Positions 1 to 8,437 are shown, counted from the stretch's first letter. The stretch: DNA of 64,000 nucleotides from Staphylococcus simulans (GCF_002994445.1 NZ_MRZJ01000009.1:20346-84345), one strand, 5' to 3'. Made by a program: numbers and translations. Notes: a model not told the origin generated them from the sequence alone.

Positions 1-1327
1 AGATACGATTTTTACAGATATTTGGAAAGAGCTTAACAAAGAGAATGATATCCTGTTTCCAGTTGAAAGTATTATTAGAGATTCAGCGATATTCAAAGCT
101 TCTCCATTCCATAAATTGACGCGAGAACAAAATATAGCGAAAGAAATGATTATAGGGAAGATTAAAGTAGCGTTACATAATCATTTAGAAGAACAGTTAG
201 TGTTGGTAGAAGGTGAAGCGGGGTCTGGCAAAACAGTATTAATGAGCAGTTTGTTTTTTGATTTGAAGCGTGATGCTTTAGAAGAAAATGACAATCAACC
301 TTTGAATGTTTACTTGCTTGTAAATCATGATGAACAATTAAAGGTCTATCAAGAAATCGCTAAGAAGTTAGGACTTTATGACGAGAAAGATAAAAAACAA
401 GCTATTGTAAATAAGCCTACGAGTTTTATTAATCAACGCAGCCCAGAAGATAAGGTTGATGTTGTAATCGTGGATGAGGCGCATTTACTATGGACACAAG
501 GCAAGCAATCTTATCGCGGTAAGAACCAGCTCAATGATTTGATTGAACGTGCTAAGGTTGTTGTTGCGGTATTTGATAGAAACCAAATCTTAAGTACTGA
601 ACAAGTGATAGAAGCAGATCAGTTAGAAAAAATGATCAAGGAAACTAAATCAAATAGTAATCACATACAGCTTAATAATCAAATGCGTATCAATAGTAAT
701 GAAGACACTGTCAATTGGATTCGTAGTCTTATAGATAAACAAAGCATAAATAATATACCTGAAGATGAAAAGTATGACATTAAAGTATTTGATCAACCTA
801 TACAATTAGAACAAGCAATACGAAATAAAGCTCGATCTCAAGAATCTGGTATTTCACGCTTGCTTGCGACTTATGATTGGAAGTATAGCAGCAACAAGCC
901 TGAGGACTCGGATTATTGGCGTGTAAGTATTGGTGAATGGAGTATGCCTTGGAATAGTCAACTTAAAGTCCAAAGACGAGAAAAATATTTATCTTGGCCT
1001 GAGCAAAGTCAAACTATCGATGAAGTGGGTTCAACATTTACCATACAAGGTTTTGATTTAAATTATGCAGGTGTGATTATTGGTCCGTCTGTGAAATTCA
1101 GAAATGGTAAAATTATTTTTGATGGTTCAGAGAGTTATAATAAAAAAGCAACTAGAAATAGAACGCTCTCAGATAACACTAAAGCTAAATTCACAGAAGA
1201 ATTGCTTAAGAATGAATTAAACGTCTTATTAACACGCGGCGTTAATGGCTTATATATTTACGCAGTTGACGAAGCCCTGCAAAACGAACTTAAACGTGCC
1301 GCAAACGGAGGTATAGATCATGAATAA
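1..1327 (+). CDS. DUF2075 helicase-like ATPase (5' end outside window)
   Basis: The frame is open from base 2 with no stop, so the gene enters from the left. Any start near base 116 (TTG) would be internal. A Walker A motif (GEAGSGKT) lies near base 212 and a Walker B/DEAH-like motif (VVIVDEAHLLW) near base 465. A C-terminal block TIQGFDLNYAGVIIGP near base 1040 is typical of DUF2075 (Schlafen group 3-like) P-loop ATPases related to superfamily 1 helicases. Such proteins often carry a GIY-YIG or other nuclease domain at the N terminus, which is not visible here. It overlaps the next gene by 8 bases, so the two are probably co-translated. Function is unproven; nucleic-acid processing or defence is the usual guess. 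Confidence 0.85.
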   Translation, partial: DTIFTDIWKELNKENDILFPVESIIRDSAIFKASPFHKLTREQNIAKEMIIGKIKVALHNHLEEQLVLVEGEAGSGKTVLMSSLFFDLKRDALEENDNQPLNVYLLVNHDEQLKVYQEIAKKLGLYDEKDKKQAIVNKPTSFINQRSPEDKVDVVIVDEAHLLWTQGKQSYRGKNQLNDLIERAKVVVAVFDRNQILSTEQVIEADQLEKMIKETKSNSNHIQLNNQMRINSNEDTVNWIRSLIDKQSINNIPEDEKYDIKVFDQPIQLEQAIRNKARSQESGISRLLATYDWKYSSNKPEDSDYWRVSIGEWSMPWNSQLKVQRREKYLSWPEQSQTIDEVGSTFTIQGFDLNYAGVIIGPSVKFRNGKIIFDGSESYNKKATRNRTLSDNTKAKFTEELLKNELNVLLTRGVNGLYIYAVDEALQNELKRAANGGIDHE

Positions 1328-1658
1328 TACAGAACAACTGATTCAAGAAATTAATGATTTTCGCAATGCGCGTAATTGGCGCCCTTTTCATAATGAAAAG
1401 GATTTAGCAATTTCATTATCACTAGAAGCTTCTGAGCTTTTAGAACTGTATCAGTGGAAACAACCTGAAGAGGTCAATGATGCAAAACGTGAGCGCATAG
1501 CAGAAGAACTCGCAGATGTTCTCATTTACAGTTATATGATTGCGGATAACCTGGATATGGATATTGATGACATTATCAGACAAAAACTGAAGAAGAATGC
1601 GATCAAGTATCCTGTTGAGAAAAGCAAAGACTCAAATAAAAAATATAATGAATTATAG
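1320..1658 (+). CDS. MazG-like nucleotide pyrophosphohydrolase
   Basis: This 112-aa protein is all-helical in character. It has the paired acidic motifs of the MazG/dUTPase all-alpha NTP pyrophosphatase fold: EASELLE near residues 36-42 and EELADVLIY near residues 62-70. These residues bind Mg2+ for hydrolysing a nucleoside triphosphate to the monophosphate and PPi. The length matches single-domain MazG-like housecleaning enzymes. The ATG overlaps the end of the upstream DUF2075 gene by 8 bases, which indicates translational coupling. The exact substrate cannot be told from sequence. Confidence 0.85.
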   Translation: MNNTEQLIQEINDFRNARNWRPFHNEKDLAISLSLEASELLELYQWKQPEEVNDAKRERIAEELADVLIYSYMIADNLDMDIDDIIRQKLKKNAIKYPVEKSKDSNKKYNEL

Positions 1659-1664
1659 AAGTGT

Positions 1665-1700
1665 GGACTGCTCGAAATTTCAACGAGCAGTCCTTTGATT
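1665..1700 (+). terminator. Rho-independent terminator
   Basis: A perfect 10-bp stem, GGACTGCTCG (1665-1674) with CGAGCAGTCC (1684-1693), is followed by a T-rich tail. It closes the DUF2075/MazG unit and may also serve the convergent gene on the minus strand. Confidence 0.85.
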
Positions 1701-1714
1701 TTTAATTTAATTTG

Positions 1715-3007
1715 TTAGTCTCTAACTGCAAGTTTCAGTGTTTTAAAGAACATTTCTTGTTCTAAATACATCATGTGGCAGTTAATAGCTGTTTCAGCAG
1801 ATTCAATACTTGCATAGACCATCGGGCATTCGTTCTTACGCTTGATTTCATTGTTTATTTTTTGCGCATTGTTGCTTGTAAGGGTGTAGTTTTGATTAGG
1901 TCTTAAAGGTAATGACAGATAAGTGAAACAATCCTCAAAGTAACGATTTAATAGCGCGATGCCTGATTGATATTGCGGTTGACCGTCGGTCAACTGAATC
2001 AGTTCTTCTTTCAATTGGACATTGATATTGTAATCCGTTCTGTGATGGTATAGTGCAGTGACCAGTTTATGTGCCCGTTTAGATACATCGGGCAGATTCG
2101 GGTCTATAGGCTGATCTGTATTCAATTGCTTATCAAATTCATTTTTGATCGCAGTACGCATTGCTATCGAGCAGATTTGATATTTCATCTTCGGATAGTA
2201 AGTTTGTGCAGCTGCTTTTAAATCATCAGATACACCGCCTGAAAGCAATAGGGGTTCATTCAACCCTCTATCAAACAGTTCTTTAAACAGAGACTTCCAT
2301 ACCTTTGCTTCTGTTTCGAATGAGAGACGTGTAGTTAAGATGCTTTGTCGGCCGTTCTTATCGATACCTGTGATTGTATATAAATTAGCAAAATCGATTT
2401 CGTCACCTTTAAACACAGGGACTTTAAGCATGTCAGCATGCAAGAAGTAGTAGTGCGATTCAGAATATGAACGGCAGCGCCAAGGGGCAACAACTTTATT
2501 CAAATGGTCTTTCATTACTTGGACAGCATCTTTAGTAACCGATGCACCCCAGAAGTTGAATATCGCATCATGTGCTTTGTTTAAAGTAAGGCCATTGATG
2601 TGATTATCAAGCAAGTACGTCAGCATCACCGCATGCGGCAATTCATAATTGTGCATGATTTCTGGATCGAATACAGTATAAAGGTGTTCTGGTACCTTGA
2701 TATCTAATTGACCGATTTTAGTATAATATGCGGACTTAAACGAAGCATTCTTAAGCTTTGTGACATTTATAACTTCTGAATCAAGCTTTTGGATAATATC
2801 AAAAGGGTATTCTTTTTGCAGATATGTGAGCATTATTTTAAGACATTTCTTATCCTGCAATTCTAAATTACTGTTGTCTATTGCATTTGTTAATGCAGTG
2901 AATTGATGGTAGGGATGATCATATAAACAATTCGCATTTAGAAATTCATCTAGTTTGTCTTTGTCTTCTACGAAGTCATAATCTAAAAAATGATAATTAA
3001 AATTCAT
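1715..3007 (-). CDS. Degenerate Mutator/IS256-type transposase homologue
   Basis: This 430-aa protein has the layout of an IS256/MULE DDE transposase. HADMLKVPVFK corresponds to the first-Asp block, ITGIDKNGRQSILTT to the following strand, and RGLNEPLLLSGGVSDDLKAA to the second-Asp block. C-terminal NNEIKRKNE and YASIESAETAI match the third-Glu helix region. The usual S-D-G/A of the second catalytic Asp reads S-G-G, and the C-x-x-H of the family reads C-S-I-A, so the enzyme is probably inactive. I see no IS256-like inverted ends. ATG 3007 has GGGGTG upstream; GTG 3016 in the same frame is an alternative. It overlaps the 70-aa gene before it. It could be a domesticated transposase or a decaying one kept open by chance. 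Confidence 0.65.
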   Translation of the reverse strand: MNFNYHFLDYDFVEDKDKLDEFLNANCLYDHPYHQFTALTNAIDNSNLELQDKKCLKIMLTYLQKEYPFDIIQKLDSEVINVTKLKNASFKSAYYTKIGQLDIKVPEHLYTVFDPEIMHNYELPHAVMLTYLLDNHINGLTLNKAHDAIFNFWGASVTKDAVQVMKDHLNKVVAPWRCRSYSESHYYFLHADMLKVPVFKGDEIDFANLYTITGIDKNGRQSILTTRLSFETEAKVWKSLFKELFDRGLNEPLLLSGGVSDDLKAAAQTYYPKMKYQICSIAMRTAIKNEFDKQLNTDQPIDPNLPDVSKRAHKLVTALYHHRTDYNINVQLKEELIQLTDGQPQYQSGIALLNRYFEDCFTYLSLPLRPNQNYTLTSNNAQKINNEIKRKNECPMVYASIESAETAINCHMMYLEQEMFFKTLKLAVRD

Positions 3008-3209
3008 AATAAACACCCCGAGGCAAGTTTTTTTCTGTTACGTTTAATGAATTACATAATAATTTATTGAGAAGGTGCTGCTCAAAAAGCAGTGATATAA
3101 GTAGAATGATACTAGAAAGCTCTAGTAAAAGTAAGTATTTAAGCGGCTGCAAATAACAGAAGTTATGTTTGCGGATACGCTTTATAAAATGTTTAAAATC
3201 TTTAATCAT
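2997..3209 (-). CDS. Small membrane peptide coupled to transposase homologue
   Basis: A 70-aa product whose ATG is preceded by a near-perfect ribosome site (AAAGGAGTG, about 7 bases upstream). The N terminus is basic (KHFIKRIRKHN) and the centre is strongly hydrophobic (YLLLLELSSIILLISLLF), giving one likely membrane span with a positive-inside N terminus. The stop lies inside the next gene, so the two are translationally coupled. I recognise no family. The good ribosome site argues that it is real. Confidence 0.5.
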   Translation of the reverse strand: MIKDFKHFIKRIRKHNFCYLQPLKYLLLLELSSIILLISLLFEQHLLNKLLCNSLNVTEKNLPRGVYYEF

Positions 3210-3238
3210 AAATCAGCACTCCTTTCTTTGGTGTGTAG

Positions 3239-3268
3239 AGTGTGTCATTACTGACACACTTTTTGTAT
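3239..3268. promoter_or_regulatory. 9-bp inverted repeat before the 2997-3209 gene
   Basis: AGTGTGTCA (3239-3247) pairs with TGACACACT (3252-3260). On the plus strand a T-run follows, so it could be a terminator. On the minus strand it sits in the leader of the 70-aa gene and could be an operator or attenuator. Its role is undecided. Confidence 0.45.
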
Positions 3269-3671
3269 TATTTTTGAGCACTGTTATTAGTCATCTTAGC
3301 TATGAATACAAAGGTGTATGACTCACAAGAGAAAAGAAGATTGTTAAAGAGGAGTTTTTAGCTTCCCTCATGAGATATTCGAATTATAGAATGATTTTTG
3401 AAGCTTGTAAATACTTTTTTGAAGAAAAAATTAAAATAGTTTGACAATTCTAAGTGGTAAACATTGAATGAACCCTTTAAACATAAGGTAAGTACATTGT
3501 TTGAACTTTTGAAGAAAAATTACGCGTGAAAGCTTCTGAAACTTCGAAATTATACAACGAAATATGTTCCATAATTTTGTTTTTTAGTACATATTGTAAG
3601 CAATAAGTGTAAATATTTTGTTAATGAGACAAAAGCGTTATTAAACTCGATACAAAAATTAAAATATTAGA

Positions 3672-3701
3672 TTGACAAAAGAATTGCGGTAATGCTAAGA
3701 T
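3672..3701 (+). promoter_or_regulatory. Sigma-A promoter of small RNA 1
   Basis: TTGACA at 3672-3677 and TAAGAT at 3696-3701 with an 18-base spacer. No ribosome site or ORF follows, only structured sequence ending in a terminator. Confidence 0.6.
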
Positions 3702-3707
3702 TTTAGC

Positions 3708-3830
3708 ATGCAGTTTCGAAAGAAACTACATATCCACTACTAGTATTAAGTTTTTCTTAATGCTAGACATTCTATTCTGAGGGTCTGATCACAAGGCATC
3801 TGCTTTGTGATTGGGCCTTTTTGTTTTGTC
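3708..3830 (+). ncRNA. Putative small RNA, about 120 nt
   Basis: The predicted transcript starts just after the promoter at 3672-3701. It contains AGTTTC-GAAA-GAAACT (3712-3727), a stem closed by a GNRA tetraloop, and then a 10-bp stem 3741-3750/3756-3765 with a T loop. A terminator hairpin follows (GGTCTGATCACAA with TTTGTGATTGGGCC, from 3782) ending in TTTTTGTTTT. No coding potential is visible. I cannot assign it to a named family. The nearest protein gene lies more than 450 bases away, so it does not look like a leader. Confidence 0.6.
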
Positions 3831-3840
3831 TATGAATATA

Positions 3841-3999
3841 ATAAAAGCCGCCCAAGCAGGGCGGCAGCCAGAAAGATAGGCCTACTGTATAAGGACTTAA
3901 GAGCGAGACAAATTGACAGCAGCAGGTGAATTTTCTGGTTTATTGAAATAGGATTACAGGATTAACTAACGCATATGTTAGTACCTCGCTCTTAAGATA
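3841..3999 (-). ncRNA. Putative small RNA, about 158 nt, with 12-bp closing stem
   Basis: The minus-strand promoter at 4006-4034 predicts a start near 3999. The RNA is closed by a perfect 12-bp stem: the sequences at 3985-3996 and 3896-3907 (CTTAAGAGCGAG) pair. Inside is a small hairpin built on ACTAAC/GTTAGT. A terminator GCCGCCC-tgctt-GGGCGGC (3847-3865) is followed by TTTTAT. There is no ORF. It points toward small RNA 1, so the two units converge tail to tail. The family is not recognised. Confidence 0.7.
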
Positions 4000-4005
4000 A
4001 GCAAA

Positions 4006-4034
4006 ATTATATATTAACTTTTGAAGCATGTAAA
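4006..4034 (-). promoter_or_regulatory. Near-consensus promoter of the minus-strand small RNA
   Basis: On the minus strand, TTTACA (4034-4029) and TATAAT (4011-4006) are separated by exactly 17 bases. Confidence 0.75.
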
Positions 4035-4296
4035 GAAATTTTATCAAAAGGATGTACTAAAATTTTTCTAATTATATTTTTATAAAAATGTGGTGAACAA
4101 CGAATAAGTTATCTTTCTAACAAAAGTAACTGCGTTACTAATTTAGTAACAAAATACTGAAAAAAGTCTTTTGAAAGCTGATGTAAAGCGATTTTATAAA
4201 TATATCGATTGTGCTTATTTCTTAAACTTGAGCGCCTAGAAATTGCGGTGGAATGTAATGTTTTTAATAAAACCTATAAAAATTTTAAGATTTTTG

Positions 4297-4325
4297 TTGA
4301 CTATCAAAAAAAGAGGTGTTAATAT
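4297..4325 (+). promoter_or_regulatory. Promoter of the large structured RNA
   Basis: TTGACT at 4297-4302 and TAATAT at 4320-4325 are separated by 17 bases. The expected start, about 4331-4333, coincides with the first base of the first long stem of the RNA. A GAGGTG string lies in the spacer and so would not be transcribed. Confidence 0.75.
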
Positions 4326-4331
4326 TTATCC

Positions 4332-5245
4332 ATGCACAAGCCCAGTGCTTGCAAAATAGAATCTCAAACAAAGATTAAAGTTGGTGTTTGTAAGGCCAAC
4401 ATATCCCAACTTATGTTTGCATACACAGAAGGTTAGGGCTTGTGCAAGATTGAATCATCAAACAAGAAAATAGTAACTAACTTCATGAGGTTTGACAGTA
4501 AGATGATCAATCAACTATTTGTTTATCGGACAGCTGGTAAAAAAATAACTTATGAAAGGCAATCTATTTCATAACGGTTATGTTATTTCCAGTTAAAAAT
4601 CCAGTTGGACATAAACACGCACACATCTATTAGTCACTTAGAACTCAAAACGTATATGATTTTTTGTAAAACAGATATAGAAACATTACAGAACGCAGTT
4701 GTAGAAAGAGAGAACATAACTACGATGAAACGCCTGATAGATAAATAAAGGCTGATCATAATTATATGCAACTGAAACATGGATGCAGAAAAGATAAAGA
4801 GGAAAACTGCATTTCAAAAATTATATGATTGATCACAGAGCTTTCTCCTGTGTATCAGTCATCCAAATGCCGGGCTTTATAGTATGAAAGATAGAGAATT
4901 ACTGTAAAGCCTATCCCAATTTAGCATTTTGATTTCAAAGCAGCATTTTAATGGTTGGTGCTGCCTGAAAGAAATCAACTGGTACAGGTCCCACTTCACA
5001 CAGAACTACTAAGTATTCAGACAGGATGTAAATTTTATCTTAGTTCTACAGATTTTTCCAACTAGGTTAACGCAGTATTTTTTCCAATTAAGATACTGCG
5101 TTGGCCGCTATAATTGCTCTAAAGATGTAAACGCTACATCAGCCCTTAAGAAGGGAATTTTGTTGCTTGCATAGCATGCATGCACATAATAGTTGATTCT
5201 TTTTTTATGAGGGGGAGCAGTGTTCAGCTGTTCCCCTTATTTAGT
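4332..5245 (+). ncRNA. Large ornate structured RNA candidate (about 0.83-0.9 kb)
   Basis: No ORF of useful size exists here, but long stems follow one another. They are: 4333-4343/4436-4446 (11 bp) enclosing 4378-4384/4406-4412; 4448-4459/4502-4512 (11 bp, one bulge); and a long rod of 4521-4526/4611-4616, 4531-4537/4601-4607, 4543-4549/4582-4588 and 4550-4557/4567-4574. Then 4826-4838/4848-4861; 4873-4884/4900-4911; 4929-4936/4971-4978 with 4940-4945/4959-4964; 5002-5008/5041-5047; 5065-5078/5093-5106 (14 bp with two G-U pairs); 5124-5129/5135-5140. The 3' end is either a small hairpin at 5143-5155 or GGGGAGCAG/CTGTTCCCC at 5212-5236. A promoter sits exactly before the first stem. In size and density of stems it resembles large bacterial RNAs such as OLE, GOLLD, ROOL, RNAIII or SSR42, but I cannot assign it to any of them. 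Confidence 0.7.
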
Positions 5246-5248
5246 TTT
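5212..5248 (+). terminator. Candidate 3' terminator of the large RNA
   Basis: GGGGAGCAG (5212-5220) pairs with CTGTTCCCC (5228-5236) with one G-U pair, followed by the T-rich TTATTTAGTTTT. A weaker alternative is CCCTT-aag-AAGGG (5143-5155). Confidence 0.55.
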
Positions 5249-5319
5249 ATTGTGCTTATAGAGAAAAGCATTTTGAATTAGTGCATCACTTTCACTACTT
5301 TTCTATTTAAAATAAATTG

Positions 5320-5356
5320 AAGCCTGTTGCTTAAATTAAGCAGCGGGCTTTTATTA
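5320..5356 (+). terminator. Second downstream terminator-like hairpin
   Basis: The 13-base arms 5320-5332 and 5338-5350 pair with G-U wobbles and are followed by TTATTA on the plus strand. It may stop read-through from the large RNA. Confidence 0.5.
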
Positions 5357-5433
5357 TGCTCCGTTATATGTAAAAAGCAGAAAAAAGGTGGATAGGGGAT
5401 AAAATTACGAGTTTCTTCCTATATAAATGTAAA

Positions 5434-5461
5434 AAGCGGAGATTCTTTCGAACCTCCGCTT
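5434..5461 (-). terminator. Terminator of the YfcC-type gene
   Basis: AAGCGGAG (5434-5441) pairs with CTCCGCTT (5454-5461). On the minus strand a T-run follows. It lies about 30 bases after the stop of the YfcC gene. Confidence 0.85.
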
Positions 5462-5492
5462 AGATTTAAGGTATAATATTTTTTATCTTTGA

Positions 5493-7076
5493 TTATGAAT
5501 AAATCAATACTTGTGTTACTAACATGGCACCACCGAATACCAGTACGAATACTACAACTGGCCATACAAATCGGAACCAGTGAGAGTATTTCATATCGAG
5601 CATTTGCAATGTAGCCATTACAAGTCCAGTTGGTGCTAAGAATAACATTGCATATTGTCCGAATTGGTATGCAGTAACAATAACGAATCTTGGAATACCT
5701 ACTGTGTCCGCTAGCGGCGCAAAGATAGGCATAGATAGTACTGCTAAACCAGAAGATGACGGTACGATAAATCCTAAGAAGAAGAAGATTATTAATAATA
5801 TAATGATAAAGATCGGACCGCTCACATGAGATACGATATCAGAAGAGAATTTCAAGATAGTATCTGAAATTAAACCTTCATTCATAACAAGGTTGATACC
5901 GCGGGCTAAACCGATGATTAATGATACACCTACTAAACTTGATGCACCATTGACAAAGGCATCGACGGTTCCTTTCTCTCCTAATCCATGTTTACCCATA
6001 CCAGCAATGAACATGATGATGATTGTGACAGATAAGAACATTGCGGCCATAACAGGGAACCACCAACCTTGTGTCATAACGCCCCAAACCATTAATGGGA
6101 ATGGGATAACGAACAAGATTAAAATGATTTTTTTACGCCATGTAAATTGATCTGCGTGTTCGTCTTTACCCATAACTGACCATTGTTCATTAAATTTATC
6201 TCGGTCTTCATATGAGTAAGATGCTTTTGGATCTTTCTTGATTTTTTGAGTATACCAATATAAGTATCCGATAACGAATATTGCACCGACAATACAACCT
6301 GCTAAACGCCAATACAATCCTTCTGTAAATGTAGTACCTGCAGCGTTAGAGGCAATTACTACAGAGAATGGGTTGATTGTTGAGAACGTAGTTCCGACGG
6401 AACTTGCCAAGAATATGGCACCCACACAGACGATAGAGTCATAACCCATGGCTATGAAGATAGGCACCAGTATTGGATAGAAGGCGACGGCCTCTTCCTC
6501 GATACCACATAAGGTACCGCCTAGAACCATGAGGATAGATACCATAAATATGAGCACAAACTCATGTCCTTTTGTTTTCTTCGTTAGGGCTAACAGTCCA
6601 GATTCGAATGAACCGCTTGCGCTAACGACCCCAATTAATCCACCAAGTACAAAGATAAATACCATGATATCTACGGCTTCGATTGTACCGTGTACCATTG
6701 CATTTGTAATTTGTGCCGGTCCTGCTGGATTTTGTTCTAATCGTTCATAAGTATCAGGAATGGAAATCGGCTTGTTAATTGCGCCAGATTCAAACTGCTC
6801 GATATTGATTTTAACTCCGAGTTTATCCAATTGTTCTTGTGTACCAGGTACTTTCTTAATTTCTTTCTGAGGATTCTCGATTTTCAATTGATCAGAACCA
6901 GGCTCATAGGAAAGTTTAGAATAGGCACCGGCTGGAATCAGCCAAGTTGCGATGACTGCTACTACTGTTAAAATGAATAAAATGGCAAAGGCGCCAGGCA
7001 TTCGCAGTTTAAATTTCTTCTTTTTAGGTGGTTCAGTTGATTCTTTTGCAGCATTCATTTCATTTGCATGATCCAT
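5493..7076 (-). CDS. YfcC family carrier (C4-dicarboxylate/basic amino acid type)
   Basis: A 527-aa polytopic membrane protein with about 12 hydrophobic spans. The short cytoplasmic N terminus has a KKKKFKLRMP cluster, followed by a first span and an extracellular loop of about 85 residues. The conserved GIEEEAVAFYPILVPI and GFIVPSSSGLAVLSMPI segments are those of YfcC/DcuC-like secondary carriers. ATG 7076 was chosen because AAGGAG lies 9 bases upstream; longer versions have no such site. It follows argF and arcC in the same direction, so transport of arginine, ornithine or a related metabolite is likely but not shown. It has its own leader of about 410 bases and a terminator before it, so it is probably transcribed separately from arcC. 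Confidence 0.85.
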   Translation of the reverse strand: MDHANEMNAAKESTEPPKKKKFKLRMPGAFAILFILTVVAVIATWLIPAGAYSKLSYEPGSDQLKIENPQKEIKKVPGTQEQLDKLGVKINIEQFESGAINKPISIPDTYERLEQNPAGPAQITNAMVHGTIEAVDIMVFIFVLGGLIGVVSASGSFESGLLALTKKTKGHEFVLIFMVSILMVLGGTLCGIEEEAVAFYPILVPIFIAMGYDSIVCVGAIFLASSVGTTFSTINPFSVVIASNAAGTTFTEGLYWRLAGCIVGAIFVIGYLYWYTQKIKKDPKASYSYEDRDKFNEQWSVMGKDEHADQFTWRKKIILILFVIPFPLMVWGVMTQGWWFPVMAAMFLSVTIIIMFIAGMGKHGLGEKGTVDAFVNGASSLVGVSLIIGLARGINLVMNEGLISDTILKFSSDIVSHVSGPIFIIILLIIFFFLGFIVPSSSGLAVLSMPIFAPLADTVGIPRFVIVTAYQFGQYAMLFLAPTGLVMATLQMLDMKYSHWFRFVWPVVVFVLVFGGAMLVTQVLIYS

Positions 7077-7489
7077 ACTAATCATCTCCTTATAAGCAAA
7101 GGAGCGCAAAATGCAGCGAGTATATTTAAAGATAGAATAGAAAGACAAGATGCATTTTTTGTCCCTTACTATTAATCGCTTTTCAAGCTGTGCTTAAAAG
7201 CAGTGTTAAATTTATATTCAAACGCTATTCAAGCAGGGATAGTGTGAGATGCAGTTATCATATTAACTGAGTGTAAGAATACTCTTTTTTAAAACGTAAA
7301 ATTTTTTTGTCAGTGATGAGAACTGACAACCTAATACCTATTTGCGATAGAATATGAATATAAATTATGTAATGAAAATTTATAAAAAAGCCTGAACAAG
7401 TTGTAACAAAAGTTGAATTGTTCAATCGTGTTCAGGCAATTTTTATAATCAATTTAATGTACTAATCACTTAGTTGTAAGTGAAAATGG
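7077..7489. other. Intergenic leader of the YfcC gene
   Basis: No ORF is supported. It holds an 8-bp inverted repeat, TTGTCAGT (7307-7314) with ACTGACAA (7322-7329), which could be an operator for the YfcC gene. It also holds a weaker hairpin GAGTGT/ATACTC with a T-run near 7270-7290, and the arcC terminator at its right end. Confidence 0.5.
7384..7442 (-). terminator. Bidirectional terminator after arcC
   Basis: GCCTGAAC (7390-7397) pairs with GTTCAGGC (7430-7437). On the minus strand six Ts follow directly, which is suited to ending the argF-arcC transcript. Confidence 0.85.
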
Positions 7490-7490
7490 T

Positions 7491-8423
7491 CTACTTCTTG
7501 ATCACTGTACCCACTTTGCCTTCTAATGCAGCATCTAGATTTTCTAGAGAAGTGATGAGTACTTCGCCTTCTGGGTTCTTTTCAATAAATTGTAGAGAAG
7601 CTTCAACTTTAGGTAACATACTACCTTTTGCGAATTGACCTTCTTCAATATATTTTTCCATATCAGAAGTTGTGACTTCAGTTAATTTTTCTTCATTTTC
7701 TTTACCGAAGTTGATGAAGATATAATCTACTGCAGTTAAGATAATCAATTTATCAGATTTGATATGTGCTGCAAGAATAGCACTTGATTTGTCTTTATCG
7801 ATAACTGCGTCTACACCTTGTAAATCACCGCGGTCGTTTTTAACAACTGGGATACCGCCACCGCCGCCGGCGATAACAAGAGATCCGTTATTGATTAAGT
7901 CTTCGATACTTGGTAATTCCACAATTTCAATCGGTTGAGGTGATGGTACCACTCTGCGGTAACCGCGACCTGAGTCTTCTACGAATGTGTAATCACGTTC
8001 TTTAGAGATTGTATCTGCTAAATCTTTGTCGTAGAATTTACCGATTGGTTTTGTTGGGTTCTCGAAAGCTGGGTCTTCTTTAGATACAACTGTTTGTGTG
8101 ACTAAAGTCACAACAGGTTTTTTGATATCTAAATTGTGTAGTTCGTTTTGTAAACTTTGTTGTAGTTGATAACCAATGTAAGCTTGACTCATTGCGCCGC
8201 ATTCTGGGAATGGGAAAGCTGGACCTTGATCATGTTCTGCCGCAAAGTTTAATCCTAGGTTGATACTGCCGACTTGCGGTCCGTTGCCGTGACTGATGAC
8301 TACTTCGTGCCCTTTTTGAATCAATGCGACAAGTGATTTTGATGTGTTTTTCACTAGTTCTAATTGTTCTTGTGGGGAATTGCCTAAGGCATTTCCGCCT
8401 AATGCTACTACGATTTTAGCCAT
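7491..8423 (-). CDS. arcC: Carbamate kinase
   Basis: The 310-aa length is the usual size for the family. The N-terminal [10 protein letters not shown] is the phosphate/carbamate-binding block of amino acid kinases, and [21 protein letters not shown] and VDAVIDKD are further family motifs. It makes ATP from carbamoyl phosphate and ADP in arginine catabolism, in the cytoplasm. It lies 14 bases after argF with GGAGG upstream of its ATG, so the two form one operon under the control region at 9461-9509. Confidence 0.97.
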   Translation of the reverse strand: MAKIVVALGGNALGNSPQEQLELVKNTSKSLVALIQKGHEVVISHGNGPQVGSINLGLNFAAEHDQGPAFPFPECGAMSQAYIGYQLQQSLQNELHNLDIKKPVVTLVTQTVVSKEDPAFENPTKPIGKFYDKDLADTISKERDYTFVEDSGRGYRRVVPSPQPIEIVELPSIEDLINNGSLVIAGGGGGIPVVKNDRGDLQGVDAVIDKDKSSAILAAHIKSDKLIILTAVDYIFINFGKENEEKLTEVTTSDMEKYIEEGQFAKGSMLPKVEASLQFIEKNPEGEVLITSLENLDAALEGKVGTVIKK

Positions 8424-8437
8424 GCTTTATGTCCTCC

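Noticed and set aside
1665..3268. Complete IS256-type insertion sequence around the transposase homologue
   Set aside because: The hairpins at the two sides are unrelated in sequence, no target duplication is seen, and the catalytic Asp is lost.
4332..4439. A 35-codon frame from an ATG at the 5' end of the large RNA
   Set aside because: It has no ribosome site within the transcript. Its sequence is fully explained by the two arms of the first stem, and its codons show no protein-like pattern.
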